From DASTBU01 sp035711845 (GTDB lineage Bacteria > Acidobacteriota > Vicinamibacteria > Vicinamibacterales > 2-12-FULL-66-21): DNA of 64,000 nucleotides. Within the stretch, counting starts at the first letter, position 1; the number at the start of each line of letters is the position of its first letter. Location: positions 7,729-71,728 of the forward strand of contig DASTBU010000069.1 in the NCBI GenBank assembly GCA_035711845.1. The letters run 5' to 3'. The translations under genes and the position numbers were made by a program. Shown piece after piece: positions 34,327 to 42,899 of this stretch. A model generated the notes under the pieces. It did no database searches and was not told the origin of the DNA. It worked only from the letters and a program-made list of their open reading frames with translations.

Positions 34327-35048
34327 AGCGCCTTCGCGATTCGAAGGCCGGCCGCAGTCAGGTTTTCCTCCGCGATTCGCGCGAGACAGACCAGCTCGTC
34401 TCCGTACACGTAACCAGGGTTACGCTCGAGAAAGAAGGCCACATGCGGATCGAGCGCTCGCCGCGCCGGCACGTCGAGCAGTTCCGGCGCAAGCACCTGG
34501 GGCCTCTCGAGCCGGACGATTCCCGTCTTCCCATCGTACCGGCCGCCGAACTGTGTGGCCGCGAGCGATTGCATCACGCTTCGATCGGCGGCCGACGCAC
34601 CGTCCCATCGCGGAAAGAACTCGCGAAAGAAGACCGGGAGAAAGCGGTATGTGCGGAAGCCCGACGTGAGGAGCAGCCAGTAGACCTCCCGGTTGCCATA
34701 GAGCGGGGTGAGCTGCCGCACCGCGCGCAACCAGGTCAGAGGAAGGACAGGGCTTCCCCACCACTCCCGCGCAACAATCGTGTCGCCCGAATACACGACG
34801 GTGAGCGCCCTGCCGGCAATCGTCTCCGGGTAGACGAGCAACGTCGAGAAGCCACGGAGCACGCCGCGCTGGTCCTCGAGGAGGATCACCCAGTTTTTTT
34901 GAAGGAGATCGGCGTCGAACGTTTCGCGGTCCACGCCCGTGAAGTGCGACCGCAGCAGAAGCAGCATCGAGCTCTTCCGGTGCGCGTCGAGCGCCTCACG
35001 CGGGACGAACCTGCCGCTCAGCCGTCCGGTCAAGGCAATCGAGTTCAT
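34323..35048 (-). CDS. GNAT-like protein of unknown function
   Basis: A 241-aa cytosolic protein with a pattern suggesting the GNAT acyltransferase fold: a strand-turn-strand W-V-I-L-L-E-D-Q-R-G-V-L-R-G-F-S-T-L-L-V followed by V-V-Y-S-G-D-T-I-V and a helix with R-E-W-W-G. The pyrophosphate-binding R/Q-x-x-G-x-G/A motif is not clear, so acetyl-CoA binding is uncertain. It overlaps both neighbours by four bases (ATGA type), placing it firmly in the radical SAM-GNAT-GH3 operon. I do not recognise a named family. Confidence 0.6.
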   Translation of the reverse strand: MNSIALTGRLSGRFVPREALDAHRKSSMLLLLRSHFTGVDRETFDADLLQKNWVILLEDQRGVLRGFSTLLVYPETIAGRALTVVYSGDTIVAREWWGSPVLPLTWLRAVRQLTPLYGNREVYWLLLTSGFRTYRFLPVFFREFFPRWDGASAADRSVMQSLAATQFGGRYDGKTGIVRLERPQVLAPELLDVPARRALDPHVAFFLERNPGYVYGDELVCLARIAEENLTAAGLRIAKAL

Positions 35049-36226
35049 AACACCGCGATCTCCGGCTGCGAGGGGCGCTCGTCGAGAGCATCCGCCGCGC
35101 TCGCACCATCCGGCCAGAACACCACGTAGAGCACACTCTCATAACTCCGATGCACGAAGGCCCGTTCGATTGGAGCCGTGAGCGGGCCGGCCGCCGAGAG
35201 GCCGAGCGCAACGTAGTCGAGTCCGCGCGCTCGTGCGACACGCAGCGCCCCGCCGACGAGCGCGACCACGACGCCGGGATCGTCGTCGTCGACGGCAAGA
35301 TGCGACAGGTAGGCGAACTGAAGCTGGCGGCCGACTGGGGGAAGCCGCGCAATGCCCGAGATCGGCGCCAGGAGATTGATGCATCTCCGCCAACGCCCCA
35401 GAGCCGGCGAGTAGCCACGCACGACGACCTGCTTGAACGCCCGCTGGTCCCAGAGGGCCAGGCACCCGGCGACGGACCCCCGGCGCAGCGCAACGACAAA
35501 GTCCTGCGGCGTCAAACCGCGCACACGGTCGGGCGACTCGAGATCCGGAGCGGTCCAGCGCGGTGCAAACTGATAGCGCGGGCTGTTGCGCGAGAGAACT
35601 GCGGCGGTGGCGGCAAGCTCGATCCGATCGCCGCGCAGGATCTCGATAGCGTCGCGTCCAGCGCGGGCGCGCCGTGCCGGTATCACGAGCGTCACGAGTC
35701 TGTCGACGGCGCGGAAGGCCGGCCAGCCGAATCTCCGCTGCTCGAGCAGACGCCGGGCTGCCACGTTGTCGGCCACAACGCTCGCCAGGTAGATCGCAGC
35801 ACCGTCGCGCCCGTGCAGCGCGCGGCAGAACTCGAACCCCCCGGCGAGAAGATCGGGCTGACGGCGGAACGACGCCGCCAGCCTGAGCTGTCCGAGATAC
35901 CCGACGCGCGACGCACGGCCGTTGACGTACCGCTCCCTGGACGATCGGCTCGCCATCCCCGCTATCTGTCCTGTCTCGCGATGGCGCGCAACGATGACGT
36001 CGTGCACATCGCCTTCGATGCCTGCGGAGGCGAATGCATCGGGCTCGCGCTCCATCGACAGGCTGACACTTCCAGGCAACGGCGTCTCCCGCAGGAGTTG
36101 GCGGATATCGGCATCGTCCGGCTCGCGGGCAACGCTGAAGGTGAAGCGCCCCCCGTCTCGCACGGCGCGACCGCGCGCCACGAGGGCCCGGCGCTTCAAT
36201 GTGCGCGCAGCAGGGAGCCCGTCCAT
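35045..36226 (-). CDS. Tandem GNAT-like acyltransferase
   Basis: About 393 aa. The N-terminal half has GNAT features: V-A-R-H-R-E-T-G-Q-I-A-G-M-A, then R-V-G-Y-L-G-Q-L-R-L and A-S-V-V-A-D-N-V-A-A-R-R-L-L-E (the last resembling the N-x-x-A-x-x-L-Y-E end motif). The C-terminal half (Q-F-A-Y-L-S-H-L-A-V then A-R-G-L-D-Y-V-A-L-G-L) looks like a second, degenerate GNAT domain. The ATG at 36226 is chosen because it lies inside the last codons of the radical SAM gene (31-base overlap) and the frame further up is a shadow. Likely acyl-transfer step in the same pathway as its neighbours. Confidence 0.65.
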   Translation of the reverse strand: MDGLPAARTLKRRALVARGRAVRDGGRFTFSVAREPDDADIRQLLRETPLPGSVSLSMEREPDAFASAGIEGDVHDVIVARHRETGQIAGMASRSSRERYVNGRASRVGYLGQLRLAASFRRQPDLLAGGFEFCRALHGRDGAAIYLASVVADNVAARRLLEQRRFGWPAFRAVDRLVTLVIPARRARAGRDAIEILRGDRIELAATAAVLSRNSPRYQFAPRWTAPDLESPDRVRGLTPQDFVVALRRGSVAGCLALWDQRAFKQVVVRGYSPALGRWRRCINLLAPISGIARLPPVGRQLQFAYLSHLAVDDDDPGVVVALVGGALRVARARGLDYVALGLSAAGPLTAPIERAFVHRSYESVLYVVFWPDGASAADALDERPSQPEIAVL

Positions 36227-37560
36227 GCTTCGTCTCCGAGCGGAAAGCCGTCGCGCCTCGTGGTATCGACACGCAGCATGCCGTTGATGGGAAAAAAATG
36301 TCGGAACATGAATCCGTTTGCGCGATTCACGCCGTCGAACCCGCGGCGGACGATGCTCGACCATGCGTAGAACGAGCGGCGTGCTTCCAGACACTGCCGC
36401 TGCAACTCTTCCGCCGTCATCGCCAGCGGCTCGAATGGAACCATGTTGTATCGATACCGGCCATCGAGCCACCACTTATCGAACAGGAGCCGCCGCTCGG
36501 CGCTCAACCGCCCGTAGAGGGGCGTCCCGGGAAATGGCGTGAGGTGGTTGAACGCCGCGATGTAGAAGCGATGTTCTTTCGCAAACTCCGTCGCCCGCGC
36601 GAAGCTCTCGGTGGTGTCGGCATCGTAACCAAAAATGAAGGTCGCGTACAGCCGGAGTCCGTAACGCCGAAGGTTCGCCAGCGCGGCCTCGTATCCGCCG
36701 CGCATCGTGTTGAAGCTCTTGTTCATGGCGGCGAGCGCAGCCGGATCCAGGCTCTCGAATCCAATCAGCAGGCCCTGGCAGCCGCTGCGGGAGATGAGGG
36801 CGAGGAACTCTTCGTCGTGCGCGGCGTTGATGCTCGCCTGACTGACCCAGCGAACCCGCAGCGATGCGAGCTCTCGAAAGAAGGCCTTCGCCTCGGCCAT
36901 GTTCGACGTAATGTTGTCGTCAACGAAGAAGAACAGGGCTTTCTCGCGTCGAAGCGAGGCGACCTCGGACAGGATCTCGTCGGCAGGACGCCGGGTCTGC
37001 GTGCTGCCAAACATGGATTGCACGGCGCAGAACTCGCAGCGGAAATGGCAGCCGCGACCCGCTTCTACGAGACCGATCGGCAGATACCGCTTGCCGCGGA
37101 AGATCCGGCGGTCGGGCCGCAAGCCGCAGAGTGAAGGCCGGGCGGCCGCCCGGTACACAGGCTCCAGCCGCCCGTGGCGGACATCATCGATGAGGACGGG
37201 CCAAATCGTCTCGGCCTCGCCCACGACGACCGACTCCGCGTACTGTGACACCTCCTCCGGACAGAGCGTCGCGTGGAACCCGCCCATGACAACCGGCACG
37301 CGACGGCGGCGGTATTCCGTGGCGATCTGATAGGCGCGGCGCGCTGTATAGGTCTCCACGCTGATGGCCACGAGATCGGCTGGCTCGTCGTAGGGAACCG
37401 GCTCCATTCGGTCGTCGTAGAAGCGCACCTCCACGTCGGATGGGGTCAATCCGGCAATCGTCGCCGGCGGCAGCGGTTCCATCTCCCAGGATCGGATGTA
37501 GCGGTGCCCGGCGCGCCGCCCGATGCAGGGATGGATGAGCGTGAGGCGGAGGGGGGGCAT
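36196..37560 (-). CDS. B12-binding radical SAM protein
   Basis: A 454-aa enzyme with an N-terminal cobalamin-binding Rossmann domain (residues about 35-140, with V-V-M-G-G-F-H-A-T) and a radical SAM barrel whose 4Fe-4S ligands are C171, C175 and C178 (C-x3-C-x2-C). Members methylate unactivated carbons or perform rearrangements in natural-product and lipid pathways. The ATG at 37560 comes a few bases after array R8 and has no Shine-Dalgarno sequence; the frame upstream is only repeat-derived. It is the second gene of the operon and follows another enzyme of the same class. Confidence 0.88.
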   Translation of the reverse strand: MPPLRLTLIHPCIGRRAGHRYIRSWEMEPLPPATIAGLTPSDVEVRFYDDRMEPVPYDEPADLVAISVETYTARRAYQIATEYRRRRVPVVMGGFHATLCPEEVSQYAESVVVGEAETIWPVLIDDVRHGRLEPVYRAAARPSLCGLRPDRRIFRGKRYLPIGLVEAGRGCHFRCEFCAVQSMFGSTQTRRPADEILSEVASLRREKALFFFVDDNITSNMAEAKAFFRELASLRVRWVSQASINAAHDEEFLALISRSGCQGLLIGFESLDPAALAAMNKSFNTMRGGYEAALANLRRYGLRLYATFIFGYDADTTESFARATEFAKEHRFYIAAFNHLTPFPGTPLYGRLSAERRLLFDKWWLDGRYRYNMVPFEPLAMTAEELQRQCLEARRSFYAWSSIVRRGFDGVNRANGFMFRHFFPINGMLRVDTTRRDGFPLGDEAWTGSLLRAH

Positions 37561-37562
37561 GA

Positions 37563-37711
37563 TGGCACTTGTCACGTGCGGCGTGTCACGTGTGACGTGC
37601 CACGTGCGAGATGCGACGTGCGACTTGTCACGTCCGACGTGCGACGTGCACGTGCGACATGCGAGGTGCCACGTGCGACGTGCGAGGTGCCACGTGCGAC
37701 GTGGGGGCCAC
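37563..37711. repeat. Heptamer array R8 (GTGCGAC/GTGCCAC family)
   Basis: About twenty 7-bp units in strict phase (GTGCGAC, GTGCCAC, GTGCGAG, ATGCGAC, GTGTCAC) fill the junction between the two radical SAM genes. The upstream gene reads through it for 44 codons before stopping at 37572, and the downstream gene starts three bases beyond it. Same family as R1, 37 kb away. Confidence 0.9.
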
Positions 37712-39044
37712 CGATGATCCAGTCGCAGTTGTAGAACCGATGCAGGTTGTGGGCGTAGAACCTGTACGCGAGATTGGTCGTCAGGCCCACCCAGGGCGGC
37801 GCGGGGGAGCCGCGCAGACGGCTGGCGATCGACGGCATCGAGTAGGCGTACTTCCACGCCTGCTCGGTGCCGTCCTGCAATTGCTGGATCGTCATCCCCG
37901 CCGGCTGAAAGACCACGTGCTGGCCGTCATACAGCTCCCAATTGCGCGTGAGGATGCGGCCTTCCTGTTCGAGGCGCCGGTGGAGCGCGGTGCCGGGAAA
38001 TGGCGTCACGATGGCGAACCGCGGAAGGTCTATCCTTGCGTCGACGGCAAAGCGCGCCGTCTCGAGAAACACGTCCGGCGTGTCATGATCCATGCCGAAC
38101 ACGAAGCAGCCGTATACGGCGATCCCGTGCGTGTGCAGCAAGGCGATCACCTCCGTGAAGCGCTCGGGCCGGTTGAAGCCCTTGCTCGATTCGCGCAGGT
38201 TCCTGGACCGGATCGACTCGAAGCCAAGGAGCAGACCGCGGCACCCGCTGCGCGCCGCCAGCTTCAGCAGTGGCTCATCGTCTGCGAGCAACACCGTGGA
38301 CAGGCCATACCATCGCACGCCGAGCGGAACCAGCGCTTCGAACAGCCGTGCAGCGTAGTCCCGGTCGGCGATCAGGTTCAGGTCCACGAAGATCAGCTTT
38401 CGCGCCCCGTGCTGCCGGATATCGGCGACGACTTCCGTCACGGGCTTCTGATAGGGCCGCCGGCCCCAGGCGGCAGGGACCACGCAGAAATCGCAGTTGT
38501 GGATGCAGGCGCGGGTGGCTTCGAACACACTGTTCGTGAGGTAGTGCCTGGCCGGTAGAAGGTCACGCCTGGGAAACGGGCGGTTCGCGAGCGACAGGTC
38601 AGGATCCTGCACGTAACGGGGCCGCATCAGCCCCGCACCGAAGTCGCGAAGAAGCTGCGGCCAGGTGTCTTCGGCGTAGCCGGCCACCACCGCATCCGCA
38701 TGCGGCTGTGCATCGTCGGGAATCAACGTCACGTGGGGTCCGCCGAGCACGACGGGAATCCCGCGCGCTCGGAGGCGCGATGCCAGCTCGTAGGCGCGGG
38801 GAGCGGTGCCGGTGATCACGGTCATGCCCACGAGGTCTGCGTCGAGATCGGCTGGAACCTCCTCGATCCCTTCGTCGATGAGGACCAGTTCCGCCTCGAG
38901 CTCCCGGGGAACCAGCGAGGCCAGCGTCGTGAGCGTGAGCGGCGCATACCGGAGCGAGCGGCGGAAAATGCCGCCCCGGTGGCGGTAGAGCGGGCCCTTC
39001 GGTGAAATCAGCGCAATCCTCACGGCCGGAGCCTCCTTGCTCAC
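37572..39044 (-). CDS. B12-binding radical SAM protein with repeat-encoded C-terminal tail
   Basis: A 490-aa protein, first gene of the five-gene operon. The cobalamin-binding domain includes V-V-L-G-G-P-H-V-T-L at about 98-107 and D-x-V-V-A-G-Y-A-E-D; the cluster cysteines are C180, C184 and C187. Catalysis probably resembles that of the neighbour (methyl transfer or C-C bond chemistry), substrate unknown. The natural domain ends near residue 446 (C-D-W-I-I-G-G); the last 44 residues are repeats such as H-V-A-R-G-T-S encoded by array R8, so the original stop codon has been lost or displaced by the array. Confidence 0.88.
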   Translation of the reverse strand: MSKEAPAVRIALISPKGPLYRHRGGIFRRSLRYAPLTLTTLASLVPRELEAELVLIDEGIEEVPADLDADLVGMTVITGTAPRAYELASRLRARGIPVVLGGPHVTLIPDDAQPHADAVVAGYAEDTWPQLLRDFGAGLMRPRYVQDPDLSLANRPFPRRDLLPARHYLTNSVFEATRACIHNCDFCVVPAAWGRRPYQKPVTEVVADIRQHGARKLIFVDLNLIADRDYAARLFEALVPLGVRWYGLSTVLLADDEPLLKLAARSGCRGLLLGFESIRSRNLRESSKGFNRPERFTEVIALLHTHGIAVYGCFVFGMDHDTPDVFLETARFAVDARIDLPRFAIVTPFPGTALHRRLEQEGRILTRNWELYDGQHVVFQPAGMTIQQLQDGTEQAWKYAYSMPSIASRLRGSPAPPWVGLTTNLAYRFYAHNLHRFYNCDWIIGGPHVARGTSHVARGTSHVARARRTSDVTSRTSHLARGTSHVTRRT

Positions 39045-39163
39045 CCTGGAGATTAGCCGACCGGCCCGCGAATGCCATGAGCGGGCGCTGAAATGTACTC
39101 AGAAACAGTGAGGCGTGCGGGAACGTGGGGGCATTCTACCAGCCATCCTGGTCCCGTACTCCA

Positions 39164-39574
39164 TCAGGGCACCTCGTCGATCGCCCTGGCGGATGACAGG
39201 TTGACCCAGCGCTGCTTCGCCCCGGCGTCCACCTTCATCCACGCACCCGGGCCCAGCTCGACGACGGATATCTGCTGGCGATCGCCGGTAGACCACGTGA
39301 TCTCGTATCGGCTCCCCTTGCGGACGAAGTCCGGCGAGGCCACGGACACGGTCGGTGTGTTGGCCACACGGACGTCGACGGGGTTGGTGACGACCATCTT
39401 CCACTCCCCCGCCTGATGCGCGATGACCAGCGGGGTGTTGCCGATATCGACCGTTCCCGCCACCTTGACGATCCCGGTTCCAAACCCGGGCAACTGCTGC
39501 GTCTCCTGCGCGAGCGCGATAACACCCACCCCGATGATCAGGGCCGCTGCTCCGATAGCCGCCGGCATGCGCAT
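39164..39574 (-). CDS. Exported hypothetical protein
   Basis: A 136-aa protein with a signal peptide (hydrophobic I-G-A-A-A-L-I-I-G-V-G-V-I-A-L-A followed by Q-E-T-Q). The mature part is beta-rich and has internal similarity: I-G-N-T-P-L-V-I and V-A-N-T-P-T-V-S-V look like repeated strand motifs. GGAGGT six bases before the ATG supports this start. I do not recognise the family. It lies on its own between the radical SAM operon and the ceramidase-like gene, with a 217-bp spacer containing GC-rich inverted stretches and no gene. Confidence 0.65.
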   Translation of the reverse strand: MRMPAAIGAAALIIGVGVIALAQETQQLPGFGTGIVKVAGTVDIGNTPLVIAHQAGEWKMVVTNPVDVRVANTPTVSVASPDFVRKGSRYEITWSTGDRQQISVVELGPGAWMKVDAGAKQRWVNLSSARAIDEVP

Positions 39575-39791
39575 GTTCTTACCTCCTTCGATCCGGCGCG
39601 TGCGCCGGCTCATGACATCGACTGTACGCCGATTCTCCGTCTCACCGCATATAGACCCGCCAATCGCTGACGAGGTTGGGTGGTAGAGGCCCTGACCGAC
39701 TCGAATCCGGGCCTTTGAGTCAGGCGTTCGTTCGAGGCCGGGCAGGTGGCGCGCCGGAGACGCGCGATCGATTCGTTTGAAGAGAATTGTT

Positions 39792-40667
39792 TCAGACCGG
39801 GCTCGAGGAGAGCGGCCGCGATCGTTCCGGAGGCTCGGTACCCCGCCGGCGCGAAGCTGCTGAACCCGGCTGGACAGCCGGCCGCACGCCGACCGGTCGG
39901 GTACGCACCCGCAGCATGACGACGAGGCAGGCGACACCGGCAGCCGCCGCCAGATGCTTCAAAGTATGCCCGCTGGCGATGCCGCCAAACGCGAAGATGG
40001 GCCCGTCGCTCAGCTCGAAGCCTTTGGCGATTGCATACGCCCCGAGCCCGGCAACGAGGTATCGAGTTCCTCGATGGCGTGCCGGGTAGAGCACGAGCAG
40101 CAGCACGATCACGACCAGGGAGCCGAACTGAACGAGGATGTACGGCCGCAGGTCCCCGGCGTTCCGAATCTCGGTCCAATACCAGTACGGAACGCTCGCC
40201 GCGCCGGCAACGAGGAGCGGGACGAACAGCCGGCGGCTCAGCGGCACGCTGACACGCTCCGCGAGCAACGCCGCCAGCAACGCGACGAACGCCATCGACA
40301 TCGGCAGCCGGTCCCAGACCAGCCGGGCGTTGTCGGGCGCCAGATGATAGTAGCTGGATCCCACGGCAACCAGAGCCACGTTCGCAAACAAGACGGCGTA
40401 AGGCCACCGTTCCCAGCGATCCGAAAAGGGGGATGAACGGCTGGCGTGCGTGGCGAATGTCGTGGCAAGGCCGAGCAGGCCAACGGCGGCGAACGGGATG
40501 TTCGACAGGACATCGAAGCCGTTCGGAATCCCGAAAAAGGGACGGCCATCCACCATCAGGTGAGCGGCCGAGCCCTGCGGAATGGGCGCCAACGCGAAAA
40601 CACCTGCCACCATCCCCACCACGGTCAACACGAGACCGGCGTGCCTTCCGGACACCGACAAGGACAT
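39792..40667 (-). CDS. Ceramidase/CREST-like membrane protein
   Basis: A 291-aa polytopic membrane protein with about seven helices. Residues matching the metal-dependent CREST hydrolases (alkaline ceramidases, PAQR receptors, Per1) are visible: S-S-Y-Y-H-L-A-P-D-N near residues 104-113 with L-V-W-D-R-L-P-M-S immediately after, and G-H-T-L-K-H-L near the C-terminus. These would form the serine/aspartate/histidine zinc site and hydrolyse an amide bond of a membrane lipid. The ATG at 40667 is used because the frame upstream is a shadow of the methyltransferase. Lipid substrate unknown. Confidence 0.65.
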   Translation of the reverse strand: MSLSVSGRHAGLVLTVVGMVAGVFALAPIPQGSAAHLMVDGRPFFGIPNGFDVLSNIPFAAVGLLGLATTFATHASRSSPFSDRWERWPYAVLFANVALVAVGSSYYHLAPDNARLVWDRLPMSMAFVALLAALLAERVSVPLSRRLFVPLLVAGAASVPYWYWTEIRNAGDLRPYILVQFGSLVVIVLLLVLYPARHRGTRYLVAGLGAYAIAKGFELSDGPIFAFGGIASGHTLKHLAAAAGVACLVVMLRVRTRPVGVRPAVQPGSAASRRRGTEPPERSRPLSSSPV

Positions 40668-40734
40668 CAATTGCTCCGATTCGCTCGAGATAGGCGCCCA
40701 GGACCGACGCGATCCGATTGAGCACCCGAGTGGT

Positions 40735-41541
40735 TCATCGCGACGGTTTGGTGGCCAGATACATGAACCGCGAGAGGCGTTTCTCGCTGGCCAGCGTGCA
40801 GACCGTGTCGAGGAAGCGCTGAAACCCATCGTACGATTGTTCGCCCTCCAACGCCAGAAGGTGTTCCCGCCGCCGGGCCCTGGCGTCCCGCCACTTCCGC
40901 GACACGGACGCGACCGCCCCGGTGACATCGCGGACCTCGCGGATCGTGAAGCCGCTCTGCTCCAGCAGGCGCTCGTTGTGCCCGACCGGTGTGAACAGAA
41001 AGAACCCGATGGAGCTGCGGAGTCGAATCTCTTCGTTCGACAACTGACCCGTCACGACGATCGGATCCGTGAACAGCAGACGCCCGCCGGGCTTCAGCGC
41101 ACGATACCAGTCCGTGAGAACCCCGAGGCGGCCCGGAAGGTGATTGATCGCGTCGTTACAGAAAACGGCATCGAAGGACTCGTCGGGAAACGGGAGCTGG
41201 CCGGCGGCGTCAACGACCTGGAACGAGAGCAGGGAGGCCATCCCCTCGCGTGCGGCAAGCTGGTTTGCGGCGTCGATACCATGGACGTTGATGTCCACGC
41301 CGACGCAGGACGATCCGGTTTCTCTCGCCATCCGAAGCGCAACCCCTCCCGAGCCGCACGCCACCTCGAGCGCCTTCTGGCCGGGTCCAAGCCCGAGCCG
41401 TTGGAACCACTCGAGCGCCTCCCGCAGCGTGATCCAGCTCGCCTGACCGAGATCCTCGCCATAAGTTTCCCGGCGAATGTCGGTCTGGACGCTCGCTGTC
41501 AGGTGCCCGTACTGGCTGTCGTAGAAATTGACTTCCTTCAT
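40735..41541 (-). CDS. Class I SAM-dependent methyltransferase
   Basis: A 268-aa cytosolic enzyme. Motif I is A-L-E-V-A-C-G-S-G-G, the motif II acid is in V-G-V-D-I-N, and the P-F-P-D-E-S-F-D-A-V and G-G-R-L-L-F segments follow. The C-terminal part (E-R-L-L-E-Q-S-G-F-T-I and S-V-S-R-K-W-R) resembles small-molecule methyltransferases of the UbiE/Coq5 type. It lies 12 bases downstream of the polytopic glycosyltransferase-like gene on the same strand, suggesting one transcript. Substrate unknown. Confidence 0.85.
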   Translation of the reverse strand: MKEVNFYDSQYGHLTASVQTDIRRETYGEDLGQASWITLREALEWFQRLGLGPGQKALEVACGSGGVALRMARETGSSCVGVDINVHGIDAANQLAAREGMASLLSFQVVDAAGQLPFPDESFDAVFCNDAINHLPGRLGVLTDWYRALKPGGRLLFTDPIVVTGQLSNEEIRLRSSIGFFLFTPVGHNERLLEQSGFTIREVRDVTGAVASVSRKWRDARARRREHLLALEGEQSYDGFQRFLDTVCTLASEKRLSRFMYLATKPSR

Positions 41542-41553
41542 GGTGTACCGCCC

Positions 41554-42891
41554 TCATCGAACGATCGCGCGGACGTCACTGCGGCAGTAGATGGTTTGAA
41601 GAGCGGGCTCGAGGTACATAGGGGGGACGGTTTCGGCCGTCGAGCGGTCAACGACCACCACACCGCCCGGCCCCGGCGCCGGGTTGGCCTCTCGGACTGC
41701 CACCGCCAGCTCTTCGTACGGACGTGTCTGCTGGCGGAAGTCCCGTGCGCTCTTTTCTGCGAAGACGGCGAACCGCACGGAGACACCGGCGACGACGAAG
41801 ATCGTCACGATGCGGGCGACGCGCGGGCTGAAGGATCCCATGGACGAGGTGTACAAGCCGAGCATCAGATCGGCGAGCACCAGGGCAAATCCTGCGGCGG
41901 GCAGATAGAGATACCGCGATTCGATCCCCCATGTGAACAACGAGGCGGGCGCCAGCGTCACGAAGATCCACAGGACCGAGAACCTCAGTCGTGGCCCGGC
42001 GCGTACCACGAGCGCCGCCATCACGGCAGCTATCACGACGTACGACGTCAGCGCACGCGTCCACACCGAAAGGGCGACGATGTATCGGAACATGTTCGGC
42101 ACGACGTGCCAGCCGAATCGATAATGGCCCTCCTGGACCAGGTAGCTGCGACTGTTCACCACGTACGCGATCAGTAGATAACCGATGAGCATGGCCGCAA
42201 ACGGTAGGTATCGCGTCACGCGCCTCGGGCTCAGCATCTCCCCGAGCGACGACCCGGCCTGGAGAAGCACCGTCGCTTCGAGGGCGACCATCATCGCGAG
42301 CAACGTCGCCGAGCTTTCGTGCGTGAGGTGACAGAGAGCAAACGCGACCAGCGCGAGGCCGTAGAACCACGGGCGCCGCCGCTGCAGGAACAGGAGATAC
42401 ATCCAGAGCGTCAACAGGTACCACAACGCCGGCAGGAGATCGGTAATGGCCCCCACCCATACGACGGCTTGCACGAACCCGGGCTGCACGCAGAAGAACA
42501 GGGCCGTCAGCGAGGCGAACGACAAGCGCCCGGAGAGGTCGCGCGCGAACAGGAAGAGCAGCAGCGTATTGACGAGGTGAACCGCGATGCTTGCCAGGTG
42601 AAACGGCAGCGCCGAACAGCCGAAAAGCCTGCTCCCGACGTGAAAGTAGACTTCGATGACGGGGCGATAGAAATGATCGTACCGATCGAGCCGCAGCACG
42701 TTTGCCAGCTCGAACTGGGGTGCCTGCTGAAGCCACTGAAAATCGTCGTTGTAGAAGTAAGTAGTGACAGCCTTGTGGTAAATGAACGCGACGGCCAGGA
42801 TCAGCATCAGCCCCCCGCCGGCTACGACGAGCAGGCCGGAAGGTGGTACGTCTTGCTGCCTCAAAAAACCCTGTGTAACCGGGGGTGACAT
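41554..42891 (-). CDS. Polytopic membrane protein, glycosyltransferase-like
   Basis: About 445 aa with roughly eleven hydrophobic helices. An early periplasmic loop carries Y-F-Y-N-D-D-F-Q-W-L, the place where PMT/GT39-like and TMTC-like glycosyltransferases have catalytic acids, and Y-R-P-V-I-E-V-Y-F follows. A soluble C-terminal tail ends the protein. By this layout it may transfer a sugar from a polyprenyl donor, but the assignment is inference. ATG 42891 is preferred; an in-frame GTG at 42927 would overlap the VOC gene. No strong Shine-Dalgarno sequence is seen. It is grouped with the methyltransferase downstream. Confidence 0.65.
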   Translation of the reverse strand: MSPPVTQGFLRQQDVPPSGLLVVAGGGLMLILAVAFIYHKAVTTYFYNDDFQWLQQAPQFELANVLRLDRYDHFYRPVIEVYFHVGSRLFGCSALPFHLASIAVHLVNTLLLFLFARDLSGRLSFASLTALFFCVQPGFVQAVVWVGAITDLLPALWYLLTLWMYLLFLQRRRPWFYGLALVAFALCHLTHESSATLLAMMVALEATVLLQAGSSLGEMLSPRRVTRYLPFAAMLIGYLLIAYVVNSRSYLVQEGHYRFGWHVVPNMFRYIVALSVWTRALTSYVVIAAVMAALVVRAGPRLRFSVLWIFVTLAPASLFTWGIESRYLYLPAAGFALVLADLMLGLYTSSMGSFSPRVARIVTIFVVAGVSVRFAVFAEKSARDFRQQTRPYEELAVAVREANPAPGPGGVVVVDRSTAETVPPMYLEPALQTIYCRSDVRAIVR

Positions 42892-42899
42892 CTGGACGG

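Noticed and set aside
36484..37857. N-terminal extension of the radical SAM gene into array R8
   Set aside because: The upstream residues are only array-encoded repeats (T-W-H-L-A-R-type); the cobalamin-binding domain starts directly after ATG 37560.
39668..39730. tRNA-like segment (GGTGGTAGAGG and TCGAATCC)
   Set aside because: The D-arm-like and T-arm-like pieces cannot be placed in one cloverleaf on either strand, and no acceptor stem is seen.
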